From: UBA5793 sp040255465
GTDB taxonomy: Bacteria; Planctomycetota; Phycisphaerae; Phycisphaerales; UBA5793
Reading direction: 5' to 3'
DNA length: 64,000 bases
NCBI GenBank assembly: GCA_040255465.1
Contig: JBDZVA010000003.1
Span: 186,001-250,000, forward strand
Position numbers and translations under genes: made by a program. Each line of letters opens with the position of its first letter. Position 1 is the first letter of the stretch. A model generated the notes under the pieces. That model made no database searches, had not been told where the DNA came from, and saw only the letters and a program-made list of their open reading frames with translations. This document shows positions 17,842 to 27,009 of the stretch, one piece after another.

Positions 17842-17919
17842 CGCGCCGCCCGTCGGTTCCCATGAGCTCGGTTCCTTTGAACCATAGGCCCCTCAGCGCG
17901 CGGGCCGAAGGAGGCCAGC

Positions 17920-18345
17920 ATGACGGCGATACATCTCTGCATCGCCGAAATCATCGACAAGATGCCGACGGTAACTGGCACCGCAATCAGCAGCATGGTC
18001 TGCGTCGGACTGTTTGTCGCGCTCTCCCGCGTGCGGTGGTGGCTCTACCTGATTCCACTGCCGCTGATCATCTGGAGCAACTTTGGCGAGTGGGGGCAAC
18101 TGCACGAACCGGGGTTCGGCCAGGAGATCATTTCGGAACTGGGTTGGGACTATGTCATCGGCCGGTTCTTCTGGATTAATGGACCATACGTCTTCGCTGC
18201 GGCTTACGTCTGGATGCAACGACGCAGGCAATTCAGGCGTCGACGTCTGGCGCTGGGATTGTGCCCGGACTGCTCGTACAACCTCGCTGGACACAGCAAC
18301 ACCGATTCGATCTGTCCGGAGTGTGGCGCTGCGGGTAGACCCTGA
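17920..18345 (+). CDS. Small membrane protein with C-terminal zinc ribbon
   Basis: The 141-residue protein has about three hydrophobic segments (20-35, 40-55, 80-97). After an Arg-rich stretch comes a treble-clef-like ribbon, CPDCSYNLAG...CPECG. The same ribbon type occurs in the HEAT protein at 52542. It is probably an inner-membrane protein with the ribbon in the cytosol. Function unknown. Confidence 0.7.
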   Translation: MTAIHLCIAEIIDKMPTVTGTAISSMVCVGLFVALSRVRWWLYLIPLPLIIWSNFGEWGQLHEPGFGQEIISELGWDYVIGRFFWINGPYVFAAAYVWMQRRRQFRRRRLALGLCPDCSYNLAGHSNTDSICPECGAAGRP

Positions 18346-18349
18346 GTGG

Positions 18350-19450
18350 CTACGAGACTGAGCCGAGAGACGGCGCTCCCACGTACTGAACCGAATGGCT
18401 CTTGATCAGGCAGACGATTGGCGTACCCGCTTGAATGTTCAGCGTCGTCGCACTGCGGCGGCTGATCTCGACGATGAGCGGAGCGCCGATGTTGACATCG
18501 ACGAGCATGCGGCGTTCGTGGCCGGTGCAGCGCTGCACCGTGCCGCGCACCTGGTTGAGGATTGACACGCCCGACACTGGTGCAGCCGCCAGAGCGATAT
18601 CCCAAGGTCGGATGGAGATCGAAACCGTCGCGCCCACCTCGGCGGCGCAGAGCGGTGCGAAGAGCCGGCCGGTTGGCCCCCCCTGCTCACTCGGGCCGAT
18701 CTCAAGCACGGACACGCCGTCGTCCGCCTTGTGCTCGATCACGCGCGCCGCCAGAACGTTGTTCATGCCGCGATCGTGCACGACAGACAGCACCGCATCG
18801 GTGTGAACGATCTCGCCATAGCGACCGCAGCCGACCGATCTGCCACGTTCGATGATGAGCAGTTGATCGGTCAGTTGAAGAATCTCGGTCAGGTCGTGGC
18901 TGACGTAGACGATGGGCACCCTGAGTTCATCGCGCACGCGGCGCAGGTACGGGATGATCTGGCGGCGCAGGCGGAGGTCGAGCGATGCGAGGGGTTCATC
19001 GAGCAGGAGCAGTTGCGGCTTGCTGAGCAGTGCGCGGCCGAGCGCGATGCGCTGGCGCTCGCCGCCCGAGAGTTGATTGATGCGGCGACTAAGCAGCGGA
19101 ACAAGTTTGAGGAGCGCCACGATGCGATCGAGTTCGCCGCCACCACCTCGCGCGGCGTAGAGCAGGTTGCCTGTTACGGAGTAATGCGGGAAGAGGCGGT
19201 GCTCCTGGAAGACAACGCCAACGCGTCGCCGGTGAGTGGGCACGTTTACGTTCTGTGTACTGTCAAAAAGGGGCTGCGTGCCAAGCGTGATCGACCCTCG
19301 CTGCGGTTGCTCGAGACCGGCGATGAGGTTGATGAGTGTGGTCTTGCCGGCGCCGGATGGGCCGAAGACGCCCAGGACGGGACCATCAGCCTGGAACTGC
19401 ACATCCAGAGTGAAGCCGTCGCGCGCGAGGTGGACATCGGCCTTGATCAC
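18350..19450 (-). CDS. modC: Molybdate ABC transporter ATP-binding protein
   Basis: The 366-residue ATPase has Walker A GPSGAGKT, signature LSGGERQRIALGRALL, Walker B LLLLDEPLASLD and H-loop VYVSHDLTE. The C-terminal region (about 235-360) matches the molybdate-binding TOBE/MOP domain. It starts at GTG 19450, overlapping the modB stop in GTGA, a coupling that sets the start although the frame stays open upstream. It energises molybdate (or tungstate) import with ModB and ModA. Confidence 0.93.
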   Translation of the reverse strand: MIKADVHLARDGFTLDVQFQADGPVLGVFGPSGAGKTTLINLIAGLEQPQRGSITLGTQPLFDSTQNVNVPTHRRRVGVVFQEHRLFPHYSVTGNLLYAARGGGGELDRIVALLKLVPLLSRRINQLSGGERQRIALGRALLSKPQLLLLDEPLASLDLRLRRQIIPYLRRVRDELRVPIVYVSHDLTEILQLTDQLLIIERGRSVGCGRYGEIVHTDAVLSVVHDRGMNNVLAARVIEHKADDGVSVLEIGPSEQGGPTGRLFAPLCAAEVGATVSISIRPWDIALAAAPVSGVSILNQVRGTVQRCTGHERRMLVDVNIGAPLIVEISRRSATTLNIQAGTPIVCLIKSHSVQYVGAPSLGSVS

Positions 19451-20136
19451 GACGCAGCGCCGATCCGCCGGGTAAGCCATCGCGAGCAAAGTTCGGAGGC
19501 GATGAGTGCGGCAAAGGACAGTGCAATGGAGATGAGCATGAGGCGCATGGCCGGGCCGTCGCCGCCGGGCACCTGGGTGTAGGTGTAGATGGCGCTTGGC
19601 AAGGTGCGGCTCACGCCCTCGATGTTGCCGGCAAAAGTGATGGTCGCACCGAACTCGCCGAGGCTGCGGGCAAACGCTAGGACCATGCCGGTGAGCACCC
19701 CGGGTAACGCCAATGGCAAAGTGATCGTCGCAAAGACGCGCCACGGGCGGGCGCCGAGTGTGCGGGCGGCCTGCTCGAGGCGCGGGTCGACGAGCTCCAT
19801 CGCCAGGCGCACGGCGCGAACCAGAAGCGGAAAGCCCATGACCGCCGAGGCGATCGCGGCGGCTTTCCAGGTGAAGGCGATTTCGATGTGCAACGAGTTG
19901 TACAGCCAGCCGCCGAGCCAGCCGTGCCGACCAAGCGAGAGCAGCAGCACGTAGCCGACCACGACGGGCGGCAGAACGAGGGGCAGATGGATCGCCGCAT
20001 CGAGAATCACCTTGCCGGGAAACTTCTTGCGCGCGAGCAAGGCGGCGCAGGCGATACCGGGAACGAGCATGATCGCCATGCTCCAAAGGGCCACGCGCAA
20101 CGAAAGCAGCAGGGCTGACCATTCCTCAGGCGTCAT
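19447..20136 (-). CDS. modB: Molybdate ABC transporter permease
   Basis: The 229-residue membrane protein is typical of ModB. It has about five transmembrane helices, HLPLVLPPVVVGYVLLLSLG in the second third, and the EAA loop EQAARTLGARPWRVFATITLP that contacts ModC. Its start overlaps the modA stop (ATGA) and its stop overlaps the modC GTG, so the operon is fully coupled. Confidence 0.95.
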   Translation of the reverse strand: MTPEEWSALLLSLRVALWSMAIMLVPGIACAALLARKKFPGKVILDAAIHLPLVLPPVVVGYVLLLSLGRHGWLGGWLYNSLHIEIAFTWKAAAIASAVMGFPLLVRAVRLAMELVDPRLEQAARTLGARPWRVFATITLPLALPGVLTGMVLAFARSLGEFGATITFAGNIEGVSRTLPSAIYTYTQVPGGDGPAMRLMLISIALSFAALIASELCSRWLTRRIGAAS

Positions 20137-20936
20137 CCCCCACCGTCCTTTACACTCTCAAGCACATGGAAACCAGCCCGTTCGAAGATGGTGGTGGCTG
20201 CCTGGTGCGTTCGCAGGAAGTCGATGAACTGCTGAGCTTCGTGAGAGTCGCTGCACCGAGCAATCGGGTAGCGAATCGGTTCATGTGTGTCACCGGGAAA
20301 CCGGGCGATGACGACGACCTTGCCCGACTGGCGCGCATCGGTGGCGTAGACGATGCCGGCGTCGGCCTCACCCATTTCGACGAGGCGCAGCGCAGCACGG
20401 ACGTCCTTGGCGGGGATGAGGCGAGATTGAAGCGAGTCCCACCAGCCGAGCGATTCGAGCGCCTGCTTCGCATAGCGACCGGCGGGGACGTGGGATGGAT
20501 CCCCCACGGCGATGCGATGGATTTGCGGCAGGCGCGTTGCAAAGTCGAATTGCGGTGTCAGTTCAACTTCGAACTTCGCGGACGTGGCCAGTGCGATCAT
20601 GACCAGGTCATTGGCGAGCAGATCGAAGCGGGAGTCGAGGCGAATCGCGCCGGCGGCCGCAAGGTCATCCATCCACGCTTCGTCGGCGGAAAGGAAGATG
20701 TCCGCCGGCGATCCGGCCTTGATCTGCCGGGCGAGATTCGAGGAGGAATCGAAACTGAAGACGAGGTGAGTACCCGTTTCTTTCTCGAAGCGACTGCCGA
20801 TCTCGCGGAGGACATCGGTCGTGCTGGCGGCGGCGAATACGGCGAGCGCCGGCGCTTCGCGGCCAGACGGCCTTGGACCGCAGCCGATGGCCGGAATGAG
20901 CAGGATGAAGCAGATGGCGATTCGCACGGGTAGCAC
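20133..20936 (-). CDS. modA: Molybdate ABC transporter substrate-binding lipoprotein
   Basis: This is a periplasmic binding protein with ModA signatures: VFAAASTTDVLREIG, LVFSFDSSSNLARQI, AGSPADIFLSADEAWM, VAVGDPSHVPAGRYA and ADAGIVYATDA. The signal (RIAICFILLIPAIGC) ends in a lipobox-like cysteine, so it is likely lipid-anchored. No ATG or Shine-Dalgarno is near. The GTG at 20936 sits 7 nt after a -10 box, suggesting a leaderless message; GTG 20927 is the alternative. It is divergent from argG. Confidence 0.88.
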   Translation of the reverse strand: MLPVRIAICFILLIPAIGCGPRPSGREAPALAVFAAASTTDVLREIGSRFEKETGTHLVFSFDSSSNLARQIKAGSPADIFLSADEAWMDDLAAAGAIRLDSRFDLLANDLVMIALATSAKFEVELTPQFDFATRLPQIHRIAVGDPSHVPAGRYAKQALESLGWWDSLQSRLIPAKDVRAALRLVEMGEADAGIVYATDARQSGKVVVIARFPGDTHEPIRYPIARCSDSHEAQQFIDFLRTHQAATTIFERAGFHVLESVKDGGG

Positions 20937-20943
20937 TGCGAGG

Positions 20944-20972
20944 ATTATGGACGGAGGGTGGTGAACGGGCAA
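20944..20972 (-). promoter_or_regulatory. Predicted leaderless promoter of modABC
   Basis: On the minus strand: TTGCCC (20967-20972), 17-bp spacer, CATAAT (20944-20949). Seven bases later comes the GTG at 20936, so transcription and translation would begin at about the same base. No ModE-like dyad is evident. Confidence 0.5.
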
Positions 20973-21054
20973 ACGCCGGGCGGAGGCGCGTGCCGTCAGA
21001 CAATGCTCCGGTTCTCTCCTATCGTCTCTCTCTACTGCGAAACGGAGCACACAC

Positions 21055-22260
21055 ATGGCCGGCGAGAAGGTGGTTCTGGCGTTTTCAGGTGGTTTGGATA
21101 CGAGCTTCTGCGTCCCCTGGCTCAAGGAGCGGGGCTACGAAGTCGTCACGCTTTTTGTCGATACGGGCGGCACGAGCGACGAGGAGCGGGCATACATCGA
21201 AAAGCGAAGCAAGGACGTCGGCGCGGCGAGCCATATCACCGTCAATGCCGCGCAGGACCTGTGGGATGAGTTCGTCGTGCCGCTCGTGCAGTTCGGCGGG
21301 GCGTACCAGGATCAGTACCCCATGCTCTGCTCCGATCGATACGTCATCGTGCGCAAGAGCCTCGAGCACTGCCGGGCGATCGGCACGAAGAACTTCGCGC
21401 ACGGCTGCACGGGCATGGGCAACGACCAGGTGCGCTTCGATCAGACCGTGCGCTCGCTGGGCGACTTCAACATCCTCTCGCCCATCCGCGACATCCAATC
21501 CGAGCACAAGCAGGTGCGGGCATTCGAAGCGGCCTACCTCAAGGAGCGCGGCATCGAAGTGCGGACGAGCACCACCAAGTACTCGATCAACGAGAACGTT
21601 CTGGGTGTGACGATCAGCGGTTCGGAGATCGACAAATACGACGCGCCTGATGATGACACGTGGAAGCTGTGCGTGCATCCCAGCAAGTGGCCGCGCGAGC
21701 GGCTGCGGGTGCGCATCGGCTTTGAGAAGGGCGTGCCGGTGAGCGTGGATGGTGAGAAGCTCAGCGGGCCGAAGATGCTGCAGAAGTTGAACAAGGTGTT
21801 CGGGGCCTACGGCGTCGGGCGGCACATCTACTCAAGCGATACGACCATCGGCCTCAAGGCTCGCATCGTCTTCGAGTGCCCCGGCATCGCGGCGCTCATG
21901 CACGCGCATCGCGGCCTCGAGGAGGCAATTCACACCTCGTGGCAGGCGGGCTTCAAGCGACAGGCGGCGGACTGGTGGGTGCAACTCGTGTACAAGGGCT
22001 TCTTCTATGAACCGCTCAAGAGCGACCTCGAAGCGGCACTGGCCAGTTCACAGCGGTTTGTGACCGGCGAAGTCACGCTTGAGACGTTTGGGGGATCGCT
22101 CTGTGCCGTGAAGGTTGACTCGAAGCACGTGCTGGAGCGGCCGGGCGCTTCGTACGCTCAGAGCGCTGACTGGACGGTGACCGAGGCGGTCGGCTTCATC
22201 AAACTCTATGGGCAGAGTTCGACGATCTCGGCGATGATCAATCCGATCCACAAGTTGTGA
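21055..22260 (+). CDS. argG: Argininosuccinate synthase
   Basis: The 401-residue enzyme joins (L)-citrulline and aspartate using ATP. The ATP pyrophosphatase P-loop AFSGGLDTSFCV lies at about residue 9, followed by AHGCTGMGNDQVRFD for citrulline/aspartate binding and the C-terminal helix region. GGAG lies 8 nt before the ATG. A possible promoter CAGACA-17-TATCGT lies just upstream. It is the first gene of argG-argE-argB/GNAT-argC-argH; the next start follows 3 nt after its stop. Confidence 0.97.
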   Translation: MAGEKVVLAFSGGLDTSFCVPWLKERGYEVVTLFVDTGGTSDEERAYIEKRSKDVGAASHITVNAAQDLWDEFVVPLVQFGGAYQDQYPMLCSDRYVIVRKSLEHCRAIGTKNFAHGCTGMGNDQVRFDQTVRSLGDFNILSPIRDIQSEHKQVRAFEAAYLKERGIEVRTSTTKYSINENVLGVTISGSEIDKYDAPDDDTWKLCVHPSKWPRERLRVRIGFEKGVPVSVDGEKLSGPKMLQKLNKVFGAYGVGRHIYSSDTTIGLKARIVFECPGIAALMHAHRGLEEAIHTSWQAGFKRQAADWWVQLVYKGFFYEPLKSDLEAALASSQRFVTGEVTLETFGGSLCAVKVDSKHVLERPGASYAQSADWTVTEAVGFIKLYGQSSTISAMINPIHKL

Positions 22261-22263
22261 TTG

Positions 22264-23382
22264 ATGGCCCAAAGTGATCTGCTCAACTCGGCGCTGACTC
22301 ACCTGCGGCAACTGGTCGCGGTGAATACGACCAATCCGCCGCGCGATGCGGGGCGGGCGCGCGAGATCCTGGGACTGGTGCAGACCGCTCTCAATGAATG
22401 CGGATTCTCGTGCGAGATCATGGACTTCGATCATGGCTGCATGGCGCTGCTGGCGAGGCGCGGCACGCCGCGCGTGCTGTTCAATAACCACCTTGACACC
22501 GTGCCGGTTGCGGACGGGTGGAGCAGCGCCCCATTTGCTCTGCGTGTGACCGATGATCAGGTGATCGCATTGGGCGCCTGCGATGTCAAAGGCGCGGCGG
22601 CGTGCTGGCTGGCGGCGGCGCAAGCGACCAGCGGCGACGCAGCGATGCTGTTTACCACGGATGAGGAAGCCGGGCAAAGTGTCTGCGTGCGATCATTCCT
22701 GCGCGAACATCGCGAGTTGTTGAATTCGTTCGATGCGGCAGTCGTGGCTGAGCCCACGAACTGCCGAGCGGTCACGGCGCATCGTGGACTGGCGACCTCA
22801 GCCGGGGTATTCACGGGTACGGCCGGGCATGGCTCATCGGCGCGGGCATTGCGCGACAGCGCGATTCACGAAGCCTGCCGCTGGGCGGCGGCAGCGATCG
22901 AGCACGCGCGGGGCTGGGAAGGCGAGCGCTTCGGCCCGCTCAACGGAGTGCGCTTCAACATCGGCACCTTCGAAGGCGGCATCAAGGCCAACATGATCGC
23001 CACGGAGGCCCGAGTCCGCTTTGGCATCCGTCCCCTGCCGGGGCAGTCGAGTGACGAAGCCATTGCCGCTTTCCAGTCGCAGGCGCCCGACGCCGGACGC
23101 GTCCGCTGGAGTACGGGTTTCTCAGGCCCTTCGCTGCCCACGGCGCCGGCAGATGTGGCCGAGGCGGTGGCGAAGGCACAAGGGGTCGCGGGGCGGCTTG
23201 GCTTGTCGCCGGGCGAACCCGTCGACTTCTGGTCAGAGGCATCGCTCTTCTCTGAAGCGGGGCTGACGAGCCTGGTCTTTGGGCCCGGCGACATCGCTCA
23301 GGCGCATCGGCCGGACGAGGCGGCACCGCTGGCAGATCTGGAAAGCGTGGTCACGACCTACGCGCGGCTTCTATCATCTTGA
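22264..23382 (+). CDS. argE: M20 family deacetylase (N-acetylcitrulline or N-acetylornithine deacetylase)
   Basis: The 372-residue M20 metallohydrolase has the di-zinc ligands H76 (NNHLDTVP), D107 (CDVKG), the catalytic/metal pair E134-E135 (TTDEEAG), VVAEPTN and a late His (QAHRPDE). It has a dimerisation insert (AGHGSSA). It lies between argG and the argB-GNAT fusion, the same position as the N-acetylcitrulline deacetylase in xanthomonads. I therefore favour acetylcitrulline as substrate, but sequence alone cannot exclude acetylornithine or succinyl-amino acids. Confidence 0.88.
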   Translation: MAQSDLLNSALTHLRQLVAVNTTNPPRDAGRAREILGLVQTALNECGFSCEIMDFDHGCMALLARRGTPRVLFNNHLDTVPVADGWSSAPFALRVTDDQVIALGACDVKGAAACWLAAAQATSGDAAMLFTTDEEAGQSVCVRSFLREHRELLNSFDAAVVAEPTNCRAVTAHRGLATSAGVFTGTAGHGSSARALRDSAIHEACRWAAAAIEHARGWEGERFGPLNGVRFNIGTFEGGIKANMIATEARVRFGIRPLPGQSSDEAIAAFQSQAPDAGRVRWSTGFSGPSLPTAPADVAEAVAKAQGVAGRLGLSPGEPVDFWSEASLFSEAGLTSLVFGPGDIAQAHRPDEAAPLADLESVVTTYARLLSS

Positions 23383-23430
23383 CTCGTTTCGCCCCTCCCC
23401 GTCCCATGCCTCGAACACCGGTGCCGGCCC

Positions 23431-24756
23431 ATGCGACAAACTCGCGAGATCATCACGACGCTGCTTTCGAACATCGGCTCGCGCAAAGAGGTCGATCAGT
23501 ACCTCAAGCAATTCAGCAGCGTTGACTCGAAGCGATTCGCGGTGGTGAAGGTCGGCGGCGGGATCGTCACCGATCATCTTGAAGCACTGACCTCGGCGCT
23601 GACGTTTTTGCATCATGTCGGGCTGTATCCGATTGTCCTGCACGGCGCGGGGCCGCAACTGGACGTCGCGCTGAACGAAGCGGGTATCGAGACCAGCCGG
23701 ATTGACGGGCTGCGAGTGACGACGCCGGAAGTTCTGGATATCGCGCGCAAGGTGTTTCAGCGGGAGAATCTGAAACTCGTCGAAGCACTTGAGAGTCTGG
23801 GCACGCGGGCTCGTCCGATCACGGCGGGGGTCTTCGAAGCCAAGCCGGTGGAAGACGAGCGCCTCGGACTGGTGGGCGAAGTCGTCAACATCCGCCTCGA
23901 TGCGATCGACTCGAGCATTCGATCAGGGCACCTTCCGATTCTGGCCTGCCTCGGCGAGACGTCAGGCGGGCAGATTCTCAATATCAATGCCGACGTAGCG
24001 GCCTCCGAACTGGCGCTGAAACTCCAGCCGCACAAGATCATCTTCCTGACGCCGACGGGTGGGTTGCTGGATCAGCACGGGCGGATCATTCCCGCGATCA
24101 ACCTCGCCGAGGAGTATGAGCACCTGATGAGCCAGCCTTGGCTGGGCGGCGGGATGCGGCTGAAACTGAAAGAGATCAACGACCTGCTCGAGCAGTTGCC
24201 GCACACGTCTTCGGTGTCGATCACCTCACCCGAGCACCTGGCGCGAGAACTGTTCACGCACCGTGGATCGGGCACGCTGGTGCGGGCCGGCGAGCGAGTG
24301 CGGTGCTTTTCATCGTTTGGCGACGCCGATGAGCCGCGACTGCGGGCGCTCGTGGAAGGGTGCTTCCAGCGCAAGCTCGACGACAACTACTTTGGCAAGA
24401 AGCAATGCTATCGGCTGTACCTCTCGGACTCGTATCGCGCCACGGCGATCCTCACGCTGGAAGACGAGATTCCGTATCTGGACAAGTTTGCGGTGACCAA
24501 GGAAGCGCAAGGCATTGGCTTGGGCGCGACGCTGTGGATGCGGATGCGCGAGGATAATCCCAAGATGTTCTGGCGCAGCCGGACTGAGAATCCGATCAAC
24601 ACGTGGTACTTCGACAAGGCGCAGGGCAGCTACCGCACCGAGCAATGGACCGTGTTCTGGTACGGTCTCGAAGGATTCGCCGAAGTGCAGCATTGCATCG
24701 AGATGGCGCTGGAGATGCCCCCTTCGCTCATCGCGCATGGGTCAGTCGAGCCATGA
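23431..24756 (+). CDS. argB: Bifunctional N-acetylglutamate kinase/synthase (ArgB-GNAT fusion)
   Basis: The 441-residue protein has an amino-acid kinase domain (about 30-290: FAVVKVGGGIV with K40, LHGAGPQLD, LNINADVAA). It is followed by a GNAT acetyltransferase domain (about 295-441: DKFAVTKEAQGIGLGATLW, FWRSRTENPINTWYFDKAQ). This is the xanthomonad NAGS/K arrangement, whose GNAT domain is of the vertebrate NAGS type. It would both make and phosphorylate N-acetylglutamate, so no separate argA or argJ is needed. Its stop overlaps the argC start by 4 bp. Confidence 0.95.
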   Translation: MRQTREIITTLLSNIGSRKEVDQYLKQFSSVDSKRFAVVKVGGGIVTDHLEALTSALTFLHHVGLYPIVLHGAGPQLDVALNEAGIETSRIDGLRVTTPEVLDIARKVFQRENLKLVEALESLGTRARPITAGVFEAKPVEDERLGLVGEVVNIRLDAIDSSIRSGHLPILACLGETSGGQILNINADVAASELALKLQPHKIIFLTPTGGLLDQHGRIIPAINLAEEYEHLMSQPWLGGGMRLKLKEINDLLEQLPHTSSVSITSPEHLARELFTHRGSGTLVRAGERVRCFSSFGDADEPRLRALVEGCFQRKLDDNYFGKKQCYRLYLSDSYRATAILTLEDEIPYLDKFAVTKEAQGIGLGATLWMRMREDNPKMFWRSRTENPINTWYFDKAQGSYRTEQWTVFWYGLEGFAEVQHCIEMALEMPPSLIAHGSVEP

Positions 24757-25715
24757 GCGTGCCGCGCAGGAGCATTGGCATTGTCGGCGCGCGCGGCTAC
24801 GTGGGTGGCGAGCTCGTCCGGCTGATTGCGGGGCATCCCCATCTTGAGATCGGGTTCGTCAGTTCTCGCTCGACCGCAGGCGAGGAGGTGGCGGCGCATG
24901 TGAACGGAGCGCCGGCTGGGTTGAAGTTCAGCAGTCTCGACGCGCCGGATGTCGCAGCGTCGGCGGCGGATGTGATCATCCTGGCGTTACCCAACGGAGA
25001 GGCGCACCGATACGTCGAGGCCGTTGACGCGAGTGAGCGGCCGGATCGCGTGATCGTCGATGTCAGCGCCGACTACCGATTCGACGATAGTTGGGTCTAT
25101 GGCCAGCCCGAGCGTTTTCGCGAACAGATTCGCGGGGCGACGCGGATTTCGAATCCGGGTTGCTACGCCACGGCAGCGCAGCTGGCGATTGCGCCGATGG
25201 TCGATGCGCTCAGCGGGCCGGCGACGGTTTTTGGCGTATCCGGCTACAGCGGCGCCGGAGCGACACCCTCGGATAAGAACAACCCGGAGATTCTCCGCGA
25301 CAACCTGCTCCCCTACTCGCTCACCGGACACATCCACGAGCGCGAAGTCGCGCGGCATGTCGGGCATCCGGTTCACTTTCTGCCGCACGTGGCGCCGTTT
25401 TTTCGCGGCATCTCGGTGACGGTGTCGCTTCCGCTGGCTGATGCGATGACTATCGATGAGATGGCGCAGCGCTACGAGCGCGCGTATGGGAGCGAACCGC
25501 TGGTTCAACTCACCGGCGCCAGGCCGCCACTCGTGCGCGACATTGCCGACCGACACCACGTTTCCATCGGCGGCTGGTGCGTCAGCGAGGAGCCGGCGCG
25601 GGCGGTTGCGGTCGCGACGATTGACAACCTCCTCAAGGGCGCGGCGACCCAGGCGTTGCAGAACGTCAATCTCGCGTGCGGCTTTGATGAACTGGAGGGC
25701 ATCGCCAATGGCTGA
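24753..25715 (+). CDS. argC: N-acetyl-gamma-glutamyl-phosphate reductase
   Basis: The 320-residue enzyme reduces acetylglutamyl phosphate with NADPH. It has the nucleotide-binding GIVGARGYVGGELVRL, the active-site Cys in SNPGCYAT (C137) and GYSGAGATP. Start ATG 24753 overlaps the argB stop (ATGA), and the end overlaps argH by 8 bp. The frame is open upstream into argB, but the coupling fixes the start. Confidence 0.96.
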   Translation: MSVPRRSIGIVGARGYVGGELVRLIAGHPHLEIGFVSSRSTAGEEVAAHVNGAPAGLKFSSLDAPDVAASAADVIILALPNGEAHRYVEAVDASERPDRVIVDVSADYRFDDSWVYGQPERFREQIRGATRISNPGCYATAAQLAIAPMVDALSGPATVFGVSGYSGAGATPSDKNNPEILRDNLLPYSLTGHIHEREVARHVGHPVHFLPHVAPFFRGISVTVSLPLADAMTIDEMAQRYERAYGSEPLVQLTGARPPLVRDIADRHHVSIGGWCVSEEPARAVAVATIDNLLKGAATQALQNVNLACGFDELEGIANG

Positions 25716-27003
25716 GAAACCCATTTGGGATAAGGGTGGCGCCGACGTCGATGAGCGCATCATGCACTTTCTGGCCGGCGAAGACGTGCGCCTCGATCAG
25801 CATCTGCTCGCCTGCGACATCCGCGCTTCGATCGCACACGTCAACGGCCTGCACCGCATCAAGATACTCGACGGCAAGGAGAGCAAGGCCCTTGTCGCGG
25901 CGCTGGGACAACTCCAGCAGCAGGTGGCGTCGGGCCAGTTCGTTCTGGATGAGCGCTACGAAGACGGGCATTCCGCGATCGAGGCTTTTCTGACCGAGCA
26001 ACTCGGCGACGCGGGCCGCAAGGTGCACAGCGGGCGCAGCCGCAACGACCAGGTGCTTGTGGCGACGCGCCTGTACCTGCGGGACCAACTCGACCGGCTC
26101 CAAGCGCTGGCGCTGGACATCGCCGAGATGTTTCTTGAGCGAGCCAAAGCGGATGAGTCGACGCCGATGCCGGGCTACACGCACCTTCAGCGGGCGGTGC
26201 CGTCAACCATCGGCCTGTGGTGCGGCGCGTTTGCCGAGTCCTTTATCGACATCGCGGCGCTCACGCAATTGTCGCGGCAATGGATCAACGCCTGCCCGCT
26301 GGGAACGGCTGCAGGCTACGGGGTGAATCTCGATCTTGATCGGCAGGGCGTGAGCGATGAACTGGAATTCGATCGGGTGCAGGTCAACGCGATGTATGCC
26401 CAGAACAGTCGCGGGCGCTTTGAGCTGGCGGTGCTGGGTGCGCTGCACCAGGCCTTGCTCGAGGTTCGTCGGTTTGCGTGGGATCTGAGCCTGTTCACGA
26501 CCGAGGAGTTCGGCTTCGTTCATCTGCCCGACAAGTTCACCACCGGCAGTTCGATCATGCCCAACAAGCGCAATCCGGATGTCGTTGAGTTGCTCCGCGC
26601 GTCGTGCGGCGTCGTCGAGGGCGCCATGACGGAACTGGCTTCGGTGCTCGCGCTGCCCAGCGGCTACCAACGCGACCTGCAGGCGACCAAGGAGCCGCTG
26701 ATCCGCGCGATGTCGCGCGGACTGAGCGCGCTGGCGATCGTGCCTGATCTTGTCGCTTCCATAGAGTTCGACCGCTCGCGCATGCGCGAAGCGATCACGC
26801 CGGCGATGTTCGCCACCGATCGCGCGATTCAACTGGCGGCCGAGGGCGTGCCGTTCCGCGATGCGTATCGGCAGGTCGGCCAGGAGATTGACGCCATGAC
26901 CAAGCTGCCGATTGATGAGAGCATCGCCCAGCGCACCTCACTGGGCGGATCAGGCAATCTTGGGCTGGACGGGCTGCGCAAGCGGCTCGACAGCCTCCGG
27001 TAG
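25708..27003 (+). CDS. argH: Argininosuccinate lyase
   Basis: The 431-residue member of the fumarase/aspartase superfamily has HSGRSRNDQV, TPMPGYTHLQRAVPST and the signature GSSIMPNKRNPD with the flexible catalytic loop. GGAGG ten bases upstream, inside the end of argC, supports ATG 25708. It completes arginine synthesis by releasing fumarate from argininosuccinate. It converges on the beta-propeller gene at 27010 with no visible terminator. Confidence 0.97.
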   Translation: MAEKPIWDKGGADVDERIMHFLAGEDVRLDQHLLACDIRASIAHVNGLHRIKILDGKESKALVAALGQLQQQVASGQFVLDERYEDGHSAIEAFLTEQLGDAGRKVHSGRSRNDQVLVATRLYLRDQLDRLQALALDIAEMFLERAKADESTPMPGYTHLQRAVPSTIGLWCGAFAESFIDIAALTQLSRQWINACPLGTAAGYGVNLDLDRQGVSDELEFDRVQVNAMYAQNSRGRFELAVLGALHQALLEVRRFAWDLSLFTTEEFGFVHLPDKFTTGSSIMPNKRNPDVVELLRASCGVVEGAMTELASVLALPSGYQRDLQATKEPLIRAMSRGLSALAIVPDLVASIEFDRSRMREAITPAMFATDRAIQLAAEGVPFRDAYRQVGQEIDAMTKLPIDESIAQRTSLGGSGNLGLDGLRKRLDSLR

Positions 27004-27009
27004 GCGAAT

